13,764 nucleotides of DNA from an uncultured Ilumatobacter sp. (GCA_938049325.1 CALICC010000309.1:1-13764), one strand, 5' to 3'. Numbered from the stretch's first letter, positions 6,579 through 12,964 are shown. The notes: generated by a model not told the origin, from the letters alone. Translations and numbers: made by a program.

Positions 6579-7268
6579 GTGCTGCTCGCCGAGTTGGAGA
6601 TCTTTCACAGTCGACCAGCGCAGCCGACTCGTCGCCTGTCGTTGGGGCACATGGTGCTCCCGGTCGACCCGGCGCCTGGCTTTGGTGGACTCCTGCTCGG
6701 AGCGGTGGTGGCGCAACACCTCGAAGGCGTCAACGACGATTTGATCCCCGACGTGCACCGTCTGCTCAACGAAGTCGAGAGTGGTGGACGCGTGGTGCAA
6801 CCACGTCTTCGTCACCGATTCCAGATCGATCGCCACGGCTTGTCGCACAGCACACATCGGCTCGTCGGTGAAGGCGAAGACATCTCATTCGACTTTGGCT
6901 CGACCGGCACCGACCTGGCACAGGTGCTGGGGGCGATCTATGCCGTCGAGCGGCTCGCTCCCGAACATCGCCGGCTGATCGCACCCGTGTTGCAGAAGGC
7001 GGCGCGCTGGCGCGGGCCGATCGGTCCCTCGATGATCGCGTACCTCGCCGGGTCACAGACCACGACGCTCGAAGCACTCGCCGATCCCAGTGGTTGGGCC
7101 ATGCAGCTGCTCGGATTCGAGCTCGGCGGGCCCCGCCCGTCGAAGCGGCAGGTCACCAAAGCGTTCCGAACGCACATGCGCGACGTGCACCCCGACCATG
7201 GCGGAGCGGAGATCGACGCTGCCAAGGCGATGTCGGACCTTGCCGAAGCGCGCCGCATTCTGAGTTGA
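6579..7268 (+). CDS. J-domain-containing protein with unknown N-terminal region
   Basis: This 229-residue protein ends in what looks like a truncated or atypical DnaJ domain, about 177-229: a hydrophobic LLGF, then SKRQVTKAFRTHMRDVHPDHGG with the HPD tripeptide at 204-206, then a helix AAKAMSDLAEARRIL. HPD is the residue set by which J-proteins stimulate Hsp70 (DnaK) ATPase, so a specialised co-chaperone role is inferred. There is no Gly/Phe region or zinc-binding repeat, so it is not a general DnaJ. Residues 1-170 carry no family I recognise and contain a helical stretch around 111-145. The GTG start follows TAGCGT by seven bases. The alpha/beta hydrolase gene begins 19 bases after its stop, so the two are probably co-transcribed. 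Confidence 0.8.
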   Translation: MLLAELEIFHSRPAQPTRRLSLGHMVLPVDPAPGFGGLLLGAVVAQHLEGVNDDLIPDVHRLLNEVESGGRVVQPRLRHRFQIDRHGLSHSTHRLVGEGEDISFDFGSTGTDLAQVLGAIYAVERLAPEHRRLIAPVLQKAARWRGPIGPSMIAYLAGSQTTTLEALADPSGWAMQLLGFELGGPRPSKRQVTKAFRTHMRDVHPDHGGAEIDAAKAMSDLAEARRILS

Positions 7269-7287
7269 CCACGGCAGTGATCTGACG

Positions 7288-7860
7288 ATGGCCAAGACGA
7301 CATTCCTCCTGTATCCAGGCGCAGGCACCGACTGCAACCACAAGAGCCTGGTCGCGATCGAAGAGCGCATCGGCAACGCGGCATACGTGGAACGCACCGA
7401 CTTCCCGTATCGGCGCCAGGGGCGCAAGGCGCCCGATCGTGCACCGAAGCTCATGGCGGCGATACGCGGCGACTTGACGGCATTCAACCGTCGACGCGGT
7501 CCAATCGTCATGGGTGGTCGCTCCATGGGAGGTCGCATGACGACGATGGTCGCGGCTGACGTCGACGAGCACGGCCCGGTCGCACGGCTCGCAGGGCTCG
7601 TGTTGGTGTGCTACCCGCTGCACCCGCCCAAGAAGCCGGAGAAGCTCCGAGTCGAGCATCTACCTGCCATCGAAGTGCCGTGCTTGTTCGTGTCGGGTAC
7701 TCGCGACGCGTTCGGATCGCCCGAAGAACTCGAACGCTGGACCTCCACGATCCCCGCGCCGGTCACCCATCACTGGATCGAGGGCAGGGGCCACGATCTC
7801 AAGAACGCCGAACAAGAGGTGGCCGACGTGGTCGCCGACTTCATTGCGTCGGTCAGCTGA
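7288..7860 (+). CDS. Small alpha/beta hydrolase, TEX30/KANSL3-like
   Basis: This is a compact 190-residue alpha/beta hydrolase without lid insertions. Strand one (TTFLLYPGAGTD, 4-15) leads to the oxyanion region. The nucleophile elbow is GRSMGGR, giving Ser79. LVLVCYPLHPPKKPEKLR (104-121) is characteristic of the TEX30/KANSL3-like branch and of related dienelactone-hydrolase-like proteins. The acid is Asp140 in SGTRDAFG and the base His169 in GRGHDLK, so the triad is complete. The substrate is unknown. No secretion signal is seen. It lies 19 bases after the J-domain gene and probably shares its transcript. Its stop is inside a palindrome that also contains the stop of the converging MFS gene, giving an 8-base overlap. 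Confidence 0.88.
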   Translation: MAKTTFLLYPGAGTDCNHKSLVAIEERIGNAAYVERTDFPYRRQGRKAPDRAPKLMAAIRGDLTAFNRRRGPIVMGGRSMGGRMTTMVAADVDEHGPVARLAGLVLVCYPLHPPKKPEKLRVEHLPAIEVPCLFVSGTRDAFGSPEELERWTSTIPAPVTHHWIEGRGHDLKNAEQEVADVVADFIASVS

Positions 7861-7863
7861 CCG
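7850..7863. repeat. 14-bp perfect palindrome holding both stop codons
   Basis: CGGTCAGCTGACCG is its own reverse complement. Read on either strand it gives Val-Ser-stop, so the hydrolase and the MFS transporter both end in VS and overlap by eight bases. As RNA it could fold into a short hairpin in both transcripts and act as a small bidirectional terminator. Confidence 0.7.
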
Positions 7864-9442
7864 GGTCTTGGTTCGGCGCTGATGGCCAATCCTCGATCTC
7901 GCGGAGGTCGAGGCCGTCGTCTTCTGGGTTCAACGCCTCGAGCTCGAGGTGTGCGGTTTCGGGGTACGCCGTGATCACGAGAATCGTCACGATCAGTTGG
8001 CCGATCGCGAGCATCGCCATCGTCGAGCTGTAGCTCCAGCCGCCGTCGATGAGGCGACCGGTCAGACTCAATCCGCCGATGCCGCCGATGAGCGCCGAGG
8101 CGGTCACGAGGCCGGCGGCCCGAGTCCGATTCGCTGTGGGAAACAACTCGGTGCGGTAGACGGCCATGGCGGGATAGACGGCTGCGCCGAGCGTGGCGGC
8201 TGCAAACGAGAAGACCCACAGCCCGAGCCCGCCCACCGAGAATGCCGCGATCACCGCGAGCACTGACAGCGGGAGTGCCACGCTGATGAGGCGTCGTCGG
8301 CCGTGTGTGTCAGCGATGCGACCGCCGATGATCAACCCGATGCCTGCAGGCGTGCCGACCAGGATCGAGAACAGACCGATCTGGCCGCCGCTGAAGTCTC
8401 GGACGTCTTCGAGGTAGCTGTTCTGAAAGAAGCTGGCCGGAGCGACGAAGATGTTGCCCGCGAACGCGACCGAGGCGAGCAGCGCAAAGCGCTTGCGATC
8501 GAGGCGCGGGGCGTGAGCCGGACGATCCGTGCGGGTCGACTCGGCGGTGAATCGGCGGGTCTCGGGGAGCCGGCGTGTGATGTCGAACGCGACCACGCAC
8601 CAGATCGAGCACACGACGTAAACCCAACGCCACCCGCCCTCGCCGATGTCCGCGAGGCGTAACGACATCACGGCGATACCGGCGCCGAGCCCGGCAGCCA
8701 TGGCCAGCACCGACACCGCATAGGCCCGACTGTTTCGAGGCATCTCTTCGGCAGCGATCACACCGACGATGAAGGCGAGGGCAAGGCCCATCGACCGGCC
8801 CACGGCTTGAGTTGCCACCAGTGCAGCGAAGTTGGGCGCTGCCGCGCCGAGCAATGACAGCAGCGGAGCGAGCCACGCGACGATGACGAGGACTCGGCGT
8901 CGTCCGATGCGGTCGGCGAGGACTGCCGCCGGCAACGCGAACACGATGCCCGCGCGCACGATCGAGCCGGCGTCGCCGATGCCGGTGTCACTGATCCCGA
9001 AGTCGTCGGCGGCGAACTCGACGGTCTGGGTGAAGAGTGTGTTGATGAACGCCGCGGACATCGAGGCAGCGGCGAGTAAACCGAGCACCAACGCCTGCGT
9101 CGCGTCGAGCTGATCGGGTGGGGCCCACCAGCGGTTCGCCGAAGCTCGTCGCTTCAGGACGCGGCGCACGGGAACGGCGAACAGCCATCCGAACCACGGG
9201 ATGTTGAGGCGATACCGCGTGTGTTCGACCACTTCGGAACCGTCGGCGCTGGGTTCGACGATGCGTTCGTAGGTGGAGAACGGACCGTGTTGTTGGCTGA
9301 AGACGGTGCGGTCCGATCCTGCCAGCGCAGAGTCGGGAGCTGCGACTTCGGTCACCAAATCCTCGCGCGGGGCCCGAATTCGAGCGACGTGCTCGTCGTC
9401 GTTCGGCCACCGGCGGGTGACAATGCGCCCACCTGGCTCCAC
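7853..9442 (-). CDS. MFS transporter with long cytoplasmic N-terminal extension
   Basis: This is a major facilitator superfamily permease of 529 residues with many hydrophobic segments from about residue 113 to 500, as in 12-helix carriers. Motif A is seen as LADRIGRRR after the second membrane segment, with the related GRIADTHGRRR in the second half. RRLPETRR in the middle and YPETAHLELEALNPED near the end resemble sugar-porter-like carriers. The substrate is unknown. About 110 residues precede the first helix, including RYRLNIPWFGWLFAVPVRRVLKRR (split: residues 76-87 and 88-99), an amphipathic, basic segment that may lie on the membrane. The frame stays open to 9748 across murA, but the GTG at 9442 has TATGCT six bases before it and avoids that overlap, so it is chosen. 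Confidence 0.88.
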   Translation of the reverse strand: MEPGGRIVTRRWPNDDEHVARIRAPREDLVTEVAAPDSALAGSDRTVFSQQHGPFSTYERIVEPSADGSEVVEHTRYRLNIPWFGWLFAVPVRRVLKRRASANRWWAPPDQLDATQALVLGLLAAASMSAAFINTLFTQTVEFAADDFGISDTGIGDAGSIVRAGIVFALPAAVLADRIGRRRVLVIVAWLAPLLSLLGAAAPNFAALVATQAVGRSMGLALAFIVGVIAAEEMPRNSRAYAVSVLAMAAGLGAGIAVMSLRLADIGEGGWRWVYVVCSIWCVVAFDITRRLPETRRFTAESTRTDRPAHAPRLDRKRFALLASVAFAGNIFVAPASFFQNSYLEDVRDFSGGQIGLFSILVGTPAGIGLIIGGRIADTHGRRRLISVALPLSVLAVIAAFSVGGLGLWVFSFAAATLGAAVYPAMAVYRTELFPTANRTRAAGLVTASALIGGIGGLSLTGRLIDGGWSYSSTMAMLAIGQLIVTILVITAYPETAHLELEALNPEDDGLDLREIEDWPSAPNQDPVS

Positions 9443-9448
9443 GGCAGG

Positions 9449-9454
9449 AGCATA
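9449..9454 (-). promoter_or_regulatory. Predicted -10 box of the MFS transporter gene (leaderless)
   Basis: TATGCT on the minus strand fits TANNNT, with six bases (CCTGCC) to the GTG at 9442. It overlaps the murA box on the other strand. Confidence 0.6.
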
Positions 9455-9456
9455 CT
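9451..9456 (+). promoter_or_regulatory. Predicted -10 box of murA, overlapping the MFS promoter
   Basis: CATACT matches TATAAT at four of six positions and ends eight bases before the murA GTG at 9465. It shares four base pairs with the MFS -10 box on the other strand. It is a weaker match than the others, and the AGGAG at 9446-9450 lies 14 bases from the GTG, too far for a normal Shine-Dalgarno sequence. Confidence 0.4.
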
Positions 9457-9464
9457 TGTGAGTC

Positions 9465-10763
9465 GTGAACTCCACCGACGTCCCGAACGAGTCCTCAGAC
9501 GCGCCCGACGAAACAATCGTCGTCCGCGGATCGGGTCCGCTGCAGGGTCGCGTCGTGGTGCCGGGCGCCAAGAACTCAGTGCTCAAACTCATGGCCACGA
9601 CGATCCTGTGCGACGGGCCGTTCGAGCTCAGCAATGTCCCCGACATCGCGGACGTCGCCATCATGGGCGACTTGCTGGCGGCGATCGGCGTCGAGATGTC
9701 GCGGACCGGTCCCGGTGAACTCCTGCTGGTGAACACCGGCAACATCACACCCGTTGCGCCCTACGAGTTGGTGGAGCGGATCCGTGCATCGATCAACGTG
9801 CTCGGTCCGCTGCTGACCCGTTGCGGCGAAGTTCGACTCTCGATGCCCGGTGGCGACGACTTCGGGGCCCGCCCGATCGACATGCACGTCGCCGGGCTCG
9901 AAGCCATGGGTGCTGAATTCAAGTTCAGCCACGGCTACCTGGAGGCGCGTGCCGATCGCCTCCACGGTGCCGACATCACCTTCGACTTTCCGAGTGTCGG
10001 TGCGACGGAGAACCTGATGACGGCCGCGGTTCTCGCCGACGGCGTCACCACGATCGACAACGCGGCGCGCGAACCCGAGATCACCGATCTGTGCGAATTT
10101 CTCGTCGCAATGGGTGCCCAGATCGATGGGATCGGCTCGTCGACACTGGTGATCACCGGCGTCGAGCGCGGATCGCTTCGCCCGGTCGCGCATCGCACGG
10201 TGCCCGACCGGATCCAGGCAGCGACGTACCTGGCGGCGTGTTCCGTCGCCGGCGGAGAGATCGACGTGATCGGTGCTCGCGGCGACCACATGACGATGCT
10301 GCTCGACCGCTTCTCCGATATGGGCCTCGCGATCACCCCGCACGATGACGGCATCCACGTCGTCGCCGACGAGCGGCCGCGGTCGATCGACATCGCCACG
10401 CTCCCATACCCGGGTATCGCGACCGACTACAAGCCACTCATCATCACGATGCTCGCCGTCGCCGATGGCGTGGGCATCGTGACCGAGAACCTCTACCCCG
10501 GTCGCTTCAGGTACGTCGAAGAACTCCAGCGCCTCGGCGCTGACGTCCGCACGAGCGGGCACCACGCGGTCATCCGCGGTGTGCCGCGGCTCTCGGGGGC
10601 TCCCGTCAAGGCGCACGACATTCGTGCCGGTGCGGCGATGGTCGTCGCCGGTCTTGCCGCGGAGGGCGAAACCACGATTTCGGGCATCCACCACATCGAT
10701 CGTGGCTACGACGACCTCGTCGGTCGGCTCCAGACGGTTGGTGCCACCATCGAGCGACGCTGA
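9465..10763 (+). CDS. murA: UDP-N-acetylglucosamine 1-carboxyvinyltransferase, Asp-type (fosfomycin-insensitive form)
   Basis: MurA transfers enolpyruvate from PEP to UDP-GlcNAc, the first committed step of peptidoglycan synthesis, in the cytoplasm. The length of 432 residues fits, with about 15 extra N-terminal residues. Landmarks are PGAKNS with Lys36 (E. coli Lys22), the active-site loop SMPGGDDFGARPID (126-139), PGIATDYKP with Asp321 (E. coli Asp305) and HDIRAGAAMVVAGLAAEGET with Arg387 (E. coli Arg397). In the loop, Asp131 stands where E. coli has Cys115. The same Cys-to-Asp change in Mycobacterium tuberculosis MurA removes the residue that fosfomycin alkylates. The GTG at 9465 is chosen because no other in-frame start lies between it and the upstream MFS start. 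The stop lies in a hairpin shared with the converging gene. Confidence 0.95.
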   Translation: MNSTDVPNESSDAPDETIVVRGSGPLQGRVVVPGAKNSVLKLMATTILCDGPFELSNVPDIADVAIMGDLLAAIGVEMSRTGPGELLLVNTGNITPVAPYELVERIRASINVLGPLLTRCGEVRLSMPGGDDFGARPIDMHVAGLEAMGAEFKFSHGYLEARADRLHGADITFDFPSVGATENLMTAAVLADGVTTIDNAAREPEITDLCEFLVAMGAQIDGIGSSTLVITGVERGSLRPVAHRTVPDRIQAATYLAACSVAGGEIDVIGARGDHMTMLLDRFSDMGLAITPHDDGIHVVADERPRSIDIATLPYPGIATDYKPLIITMLAVADGVGIVTENLYPGRFRYVEELQRLGADVRTSGHHAVIRGVPRLSGAPVKAHDIRAGAAMVVAGLAAEGETTISGIHHIDRGYDDLVGRLQTVGATIERR

Positions 10764-10780
10764 CGCCAGCGGTTTCGCTC
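10752..10780. terminator. Bidirectional hairpin between murA and the small membrane protein gene
   Basis: GAGCGA then CGCTG pairs with CAGCG, a three-base bulge (GTT), and TCGCTC: 11 base pairs around an ACGC loop. It contains the murA stop (10761-10763) and reaches the stop of the converging gene (10779-10781). The symmetry means both transcripts could form it. It lacks a T-tract. Confidence 0.5.
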
Positions 10781-10967
10781 AGTCGTTTGCGGAAGCGACT
10801 TCGGCAACCGTTTCGGCCGCTGTGTCAGTGGATGCATCAGCGACTGCTTCGTCGACCCGGCGCTTGGCCAGCATGAGTAAGCCCGCGATCGCGACGATCG
10901 GTCCAGCGATCAGCAGGACCTCGTCCCAGCCGCCCTGGTGGGCGAGAAGACTCGCGAACATGCTCAC
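10779..10967 (-). CDS. Small single-pass membrane protein, conserved hypothetical
   Basis: This 62-residue protein starts with a short segment containing LLAHQGGWDE, followed by one membrane helix (about VLLIAGPIVAIAGLLMLA), a positive cluster KRRVDE and a low-complexity acidic Ala/Thr/Glu tail. The charge pattern suggests an outside N-terminus and a cytoplasmic tail. I recall short actinobacterial proteins with a similar AHQGGWDE motif before a membrane helix, but know no function. The open frame reaches 11045, into nfu on the other strand. The GTG at 10967 (TACGAT eight bases before it) or the ATG at 10961 is the likely start; the first is used here. It converges on murA and diverges from nfu. 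Confidence 0.65.
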   Translation of the reverse strand: MSMFASLLAHQGGWDEVLLIAGPIVAIAGLLMLAKRRVDEAVADASTDTAAETVAEVASAND

Positions 10968-10975
10968 AGCCAAGG

Positions 10976-10981
10976 ATCGTA
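10976..10981 (-). promoter_or_regulatory. Possible -10 box of the small membrane protein gene
   Basis: TACGAT on the minus strand fits TANNNT and lies eight bases before the GTG at 10967. The spacing is slightly long for a strictly leaderless start. Confidence 0.35.
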
Positions 10982-11010
10982 CGGCCCCTGATGATTGAAT
11001 AGGTACCACG

Positions 11011-11268
11011 ATGCGTGAACAGGTCGAAACCACGATCGAGGTCATCCGCCCGGCGCTTCAAGCCGACGGCGGAGACATCGTGCTGCACAACGTCTTCGAA
11101 GACACCGGCATCGTCGAGGTCGAGCTCACCGGCGCATGCGTTGGCTGTCCTGCCTCGACGCAGACGCTCAAGGCCGGTATCGAACGGATCATGCGCGACC
11201 GCGTCGATGGGGTCACCGAAGTGATCAACATCGCAGACGAACAAGCCGCCGCCGCGATCGGCAACTGA
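11011..11268 (+). CDS. NifU C-terminal domain (Nfu-type) Fe-S cluster protein
   Basis: This 85-residue protein is a stand-alone Nfu domain, which binds an Fe-S cluster, usually as a dimer, and passes it to target proteins. Seen in order: a helix EQVETTIEVIRPALQADGGD (4-23), whose RPxLQxDGGD is the family signature; strands DIVLHNVFEDTGIVEVELTG; the cluster ligands in CVGCP (Cys43 and Cys46); then the helix TQTLKAGIERIMRDRV. It lacks the A-type or IscU-like N-terminal domains found in longer Nfu and NifU proteins. The ATG at 11011 has no Shine-Dalgarno sequence; TAGGTA lies five bases upstream but is a poor -10 match. It is followed by meaB after 71 bases. Confidence 0.92.
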   Translation: MREQVETTIEVIRPALQADGGDIVLHNVFEDTGIVEVELTGACVGCPASTQTLKAGIERIMRDRVDGVTEVINIADEQAAAAIGN

Positions 11269-11303
11269 ACGTCGCTGTCGGAGCGCACAGTCCGACTCAG
11301 GTT

Positions 11304-11322
11304 GGTCGGCGATCCGCCGATC
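11304..11322 (+). terminator. Hairpin between nfu and meaB
   Basis: GGTCGGCG and CGCCGATC form eight base pairs (one G-U) around an ATC loop, 35 bases after the nfu stop and 17 bases before the meaB ATG. It may end the nfu transcript or be a leader structure of meaB; there is no T-tract. Confidence 0.35.
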
Positions 11323-11339
11323 GGAAAGACTCTCTCTCG

Positions 11340-12302
11340 ATGGCCCGGAAACGACTGCCCGCCCCTGAACTCTTCGCCTCGGCACTCGCTGGTGACCGGA
11401 GCTCGCTGGCCCGACTGCTCTCACTGATCGAGCGAGGCGACGACGAGGCTCGTGAGATCGGACGCCTCGCATATCCGCTCTCGGGTGACGGTTACACCGT
11501 CGGACTCACGGGTGCGCCAGGTGCGGGCAAGTCCACATTGACGTCGTCGATCATCGGTCACCTCCGCTCGCTCGACCTCGAGATCGCCGTGCTGGCCATC
11601 GACCCGTCGTCGCCGTTCACCGGCGGAGCGATCCTCGGCGATCGCGTCCGCATGCAAGATCACGCGACCGATCCAGGCGTGTTCATTCGGTCAATGGCTA
11701 CTCGTGGTCACCTCGGCGGACTGTCGCTCGCGACGCCCGAGGCCGTGCGCGCGCTCGATGCAATCGGTCGACGCTGGATCCTCGTCGAGACGGTCGGCGT
11801 GGGACAGGTCGAAGTCGAGGTTGCGGGCAAGGCCGACACCACCGTCGTGGTCGTCAATCCCGGTTGGGGCGACAGCGTTCAGGCGAACAAGGCGGGTCTC
11901 ATGGAGATCGCCGACGTGTTCGTCATCAACAAGGCTGACCGCAAAGGTGCCGACGAAACACGCCGAGATCTGATGCAGATGCTCGACCTGTCTGACCTGG
12001 CGCACGAGGCGTGGCGTCCGCCGATCCTCAACACGACCGGAACGACGGGCGAGGGTGTTCCCGAACTCTGGGAGGCCGTGCTGTCGCATCGAGCACACGC
12101 CGAAGAATCAGGCATCCTCAAGGAGCGCCGGACTTTCCGTCTGCGCGAGGAGTTGCGCGAGATCATCGCGCAGCGGCTCGGGCGCAAGGCGCGCGCGATC
12201 TGCACGGGCACGCGTTGGGACGAGTTGACGGAGGAGGTCGTCGAGCGCACGACCGACCCGTGGACGGCTGCCGACGAAATGTTGGCCGCGGTCGACGCCT
12301 GA
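11340..12302 (+). CDS. meaB: Methylmalonyl-CoA mutase-associated GTPase MeaB (ArgK family)
   Basis: This is a G3E-family GTPase that gates loading of, and protects, adenosylcobalamin-dependent methylmalonyl-CoA mutase in the cytoplasm. The 320-residue length is normal. Walker A is GAPGAGKST (58-66). The family blocks GGAILGDRVRM (95-105), VETVGVGQVEVEVAG (149-163), NPGWGDSVQANKAGLMEIADV (173-183 and on) and the base-specificity motif NKAD (197-200) are all present. The C-terminal helices (about 255-320) suit the dimerisation arm. The ATG at 11340 begins just ahead of the conserved N-terminal helix; the frame is open further upstream through nfu but without similarity. No mutase gene is in the window, so its client must be elsewhere. 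Confidence 0.93.
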   Translation: MARKRLPAPELFASALAGDRSSLARLLSLIERGDDEAREIGRLAYPLSGDGYTVGLTGAPGAGKSTLTSSIIGHLRSLDLEIAVLAIDPSSPFTGGAILGDRVRMQDHATDPGVFIRSMATRGHLGGLSLATPEAVRALDAIGRRWILVETVGVGQVEVEVAGKADTTVVVVNPGWGDSVQANKAGLMEIADVFVINKADRKGADETRRDLMQMLDLSDLAHEAWRPPILNTTGTTGEGVPELWEAVLSHRAHAEESGILKERRTFRLREELREIIAQRLGRKARAICTGTRWDELTEEVVERTTDPWTAADEMLAAVDA

Positions 12303-12311
12303 TCAGACGTA

Positions 12312-12332
12312 CGCTCAGCGCCGTCGCTGGCG
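12312..12332. terminator. Candidate bidirectional hairpin between meaB and the zinc-ribbon gene
   Basis: CGC, a bulged T, and CAGCG pair with CGCTG and GCG around a CCGT loop. The hairpin begins ten bases after the meaB stop and includes the stop of the converging gene at 12315-12317. No T-tract is seen. Confidence 0.4.
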
Positions 12333-12884
12333 GCGTCGCTGCGCCGACTCGCCGGCCCCGAGAGTCCGCATGCACCACACGGCGTTGAATTGTGCGTCGT
12401 GGGAGCAGCTGGCGGCGCCGAGGTTCCGGATGGCTGCGATGAGCGACTGTCGTGCCGGCTCGGTGAGGTCTTCGAGGAGAAGCAAGAGCGAGCCGCGCAC
12501 GTCCTGATCGAGTTTCGGGTCTGCCGCACGCTCGCGCAGCTCACCCTCGCTGTACGACCGCCCGGTGAACCGGACCACGAACTCGACAGCCGCTTCCACG
12601 AGGTCGGCGTCGTCGAGTGCGGGACGCACCACGCAGGCTGCAGATGCGGTCGTGGCGTTGTTCAGGCGGCTGATGAACGACGTTCCGACGGGACTCCGCT
12701 CGAGGCTGCCGCCGCTCGTCTGTGCTTGGCAGGCGGTGCATTCCACGTAGGGCCCGTACTGCTGCTGGTCGGTTGGCCATGCGATCCACGGACCCTTTCG
12801 GATCTCACCCACACGGTCCTCGAAGCACGCGGGGCAGTGGTACACCACGTGATTCTGAAGGCGAGTGGATGGAGCGATTCCCAC
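12315..12884 (-). CDS. Zinc-ribbon protein with TerB-like helical domain, function unknown
   Basis: This 189-residue protein begins with a zinc ribbon: CPAC (17-20) and CTAC (49-52), separated by 28 residues. The region from about 65 to 157 is helical and resembles a TerB-like domain in layout: an opening helix with LNNATTASAACVV, then LVEAAVEFVVRFTGRSYSEGEL, then a closing DLTEPARQSLIAAIRNLGAA. This likeness is weak, and the acidic metal-binding residues of true TerB are not obvious. Two further cysteines (160 and 171) lie near the end. The tail is a short run of Arg, basic enough to touch nucleic acid. The GTG at 12884 is the first start; GTG codons at residues 13 and 14 are alternatives that keep the ribbon. 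It diverges from the hydratase gene by 95 bp. Confidence 0.75.
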   Translation of the reverse strand: MGIAPSTRLQNHVVYHCPACFEDRVGEIRKGPWIAWPTDQQQYGPYVECTACQAQTSGGSLERSPVGTSFISRLNNATTASAACVVRPALDDADLVEAAVEFVVRFTGRSYSEGELRERAADPKLDQDVRGSLLLLLEDLTEPARQSLIAAIRNLGAASCSHDAQFNAVWCMRTLGAGESAQRRRQRRR

Positions 12885-12964
12885 GACTGGGTATCGACAC
12901 CTGTCCCAACAACTTGATCGCGAGCCGGCGGTGCGACGAGATAGCGGGCGACGGACACCGCTCT

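Noticed and set aside
9443..9748. Longer start for the MFS transporter, adding about 100 residues
   Set aside because: The extra part would lie antisense to murA and is Ser/Thr/Pro-rich noise. The GTG at 9442 has a well-placed TANNNT box.
9576..10694. A 372-codon open frame on the minus strand inside murA
   Set aside because: It is an antisense shadow of a high-GC gene: the translation is dominated by Asp, Arg, His and Val without domains or hydrophobic core pattern, while murA on the plus strand matches throughout.
11136..11339. Upstream extension of the meaB frame through nfu
   Set aside because: The translation there is Arg-rich and overlaps nfu in another frame; the MeaB family N-terminus begins at the ATG at 11340.
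12940..12947. GATAGCGG upstream of the hydratase gene as a third copy of the GATAGCGT promoter octamer
   Set aside because: It lacks the final T of TANNNT and lies more than 30 bases from the ATG, so it does not fit the leaderless pattern; it is kept only as a weak promoter possibility.
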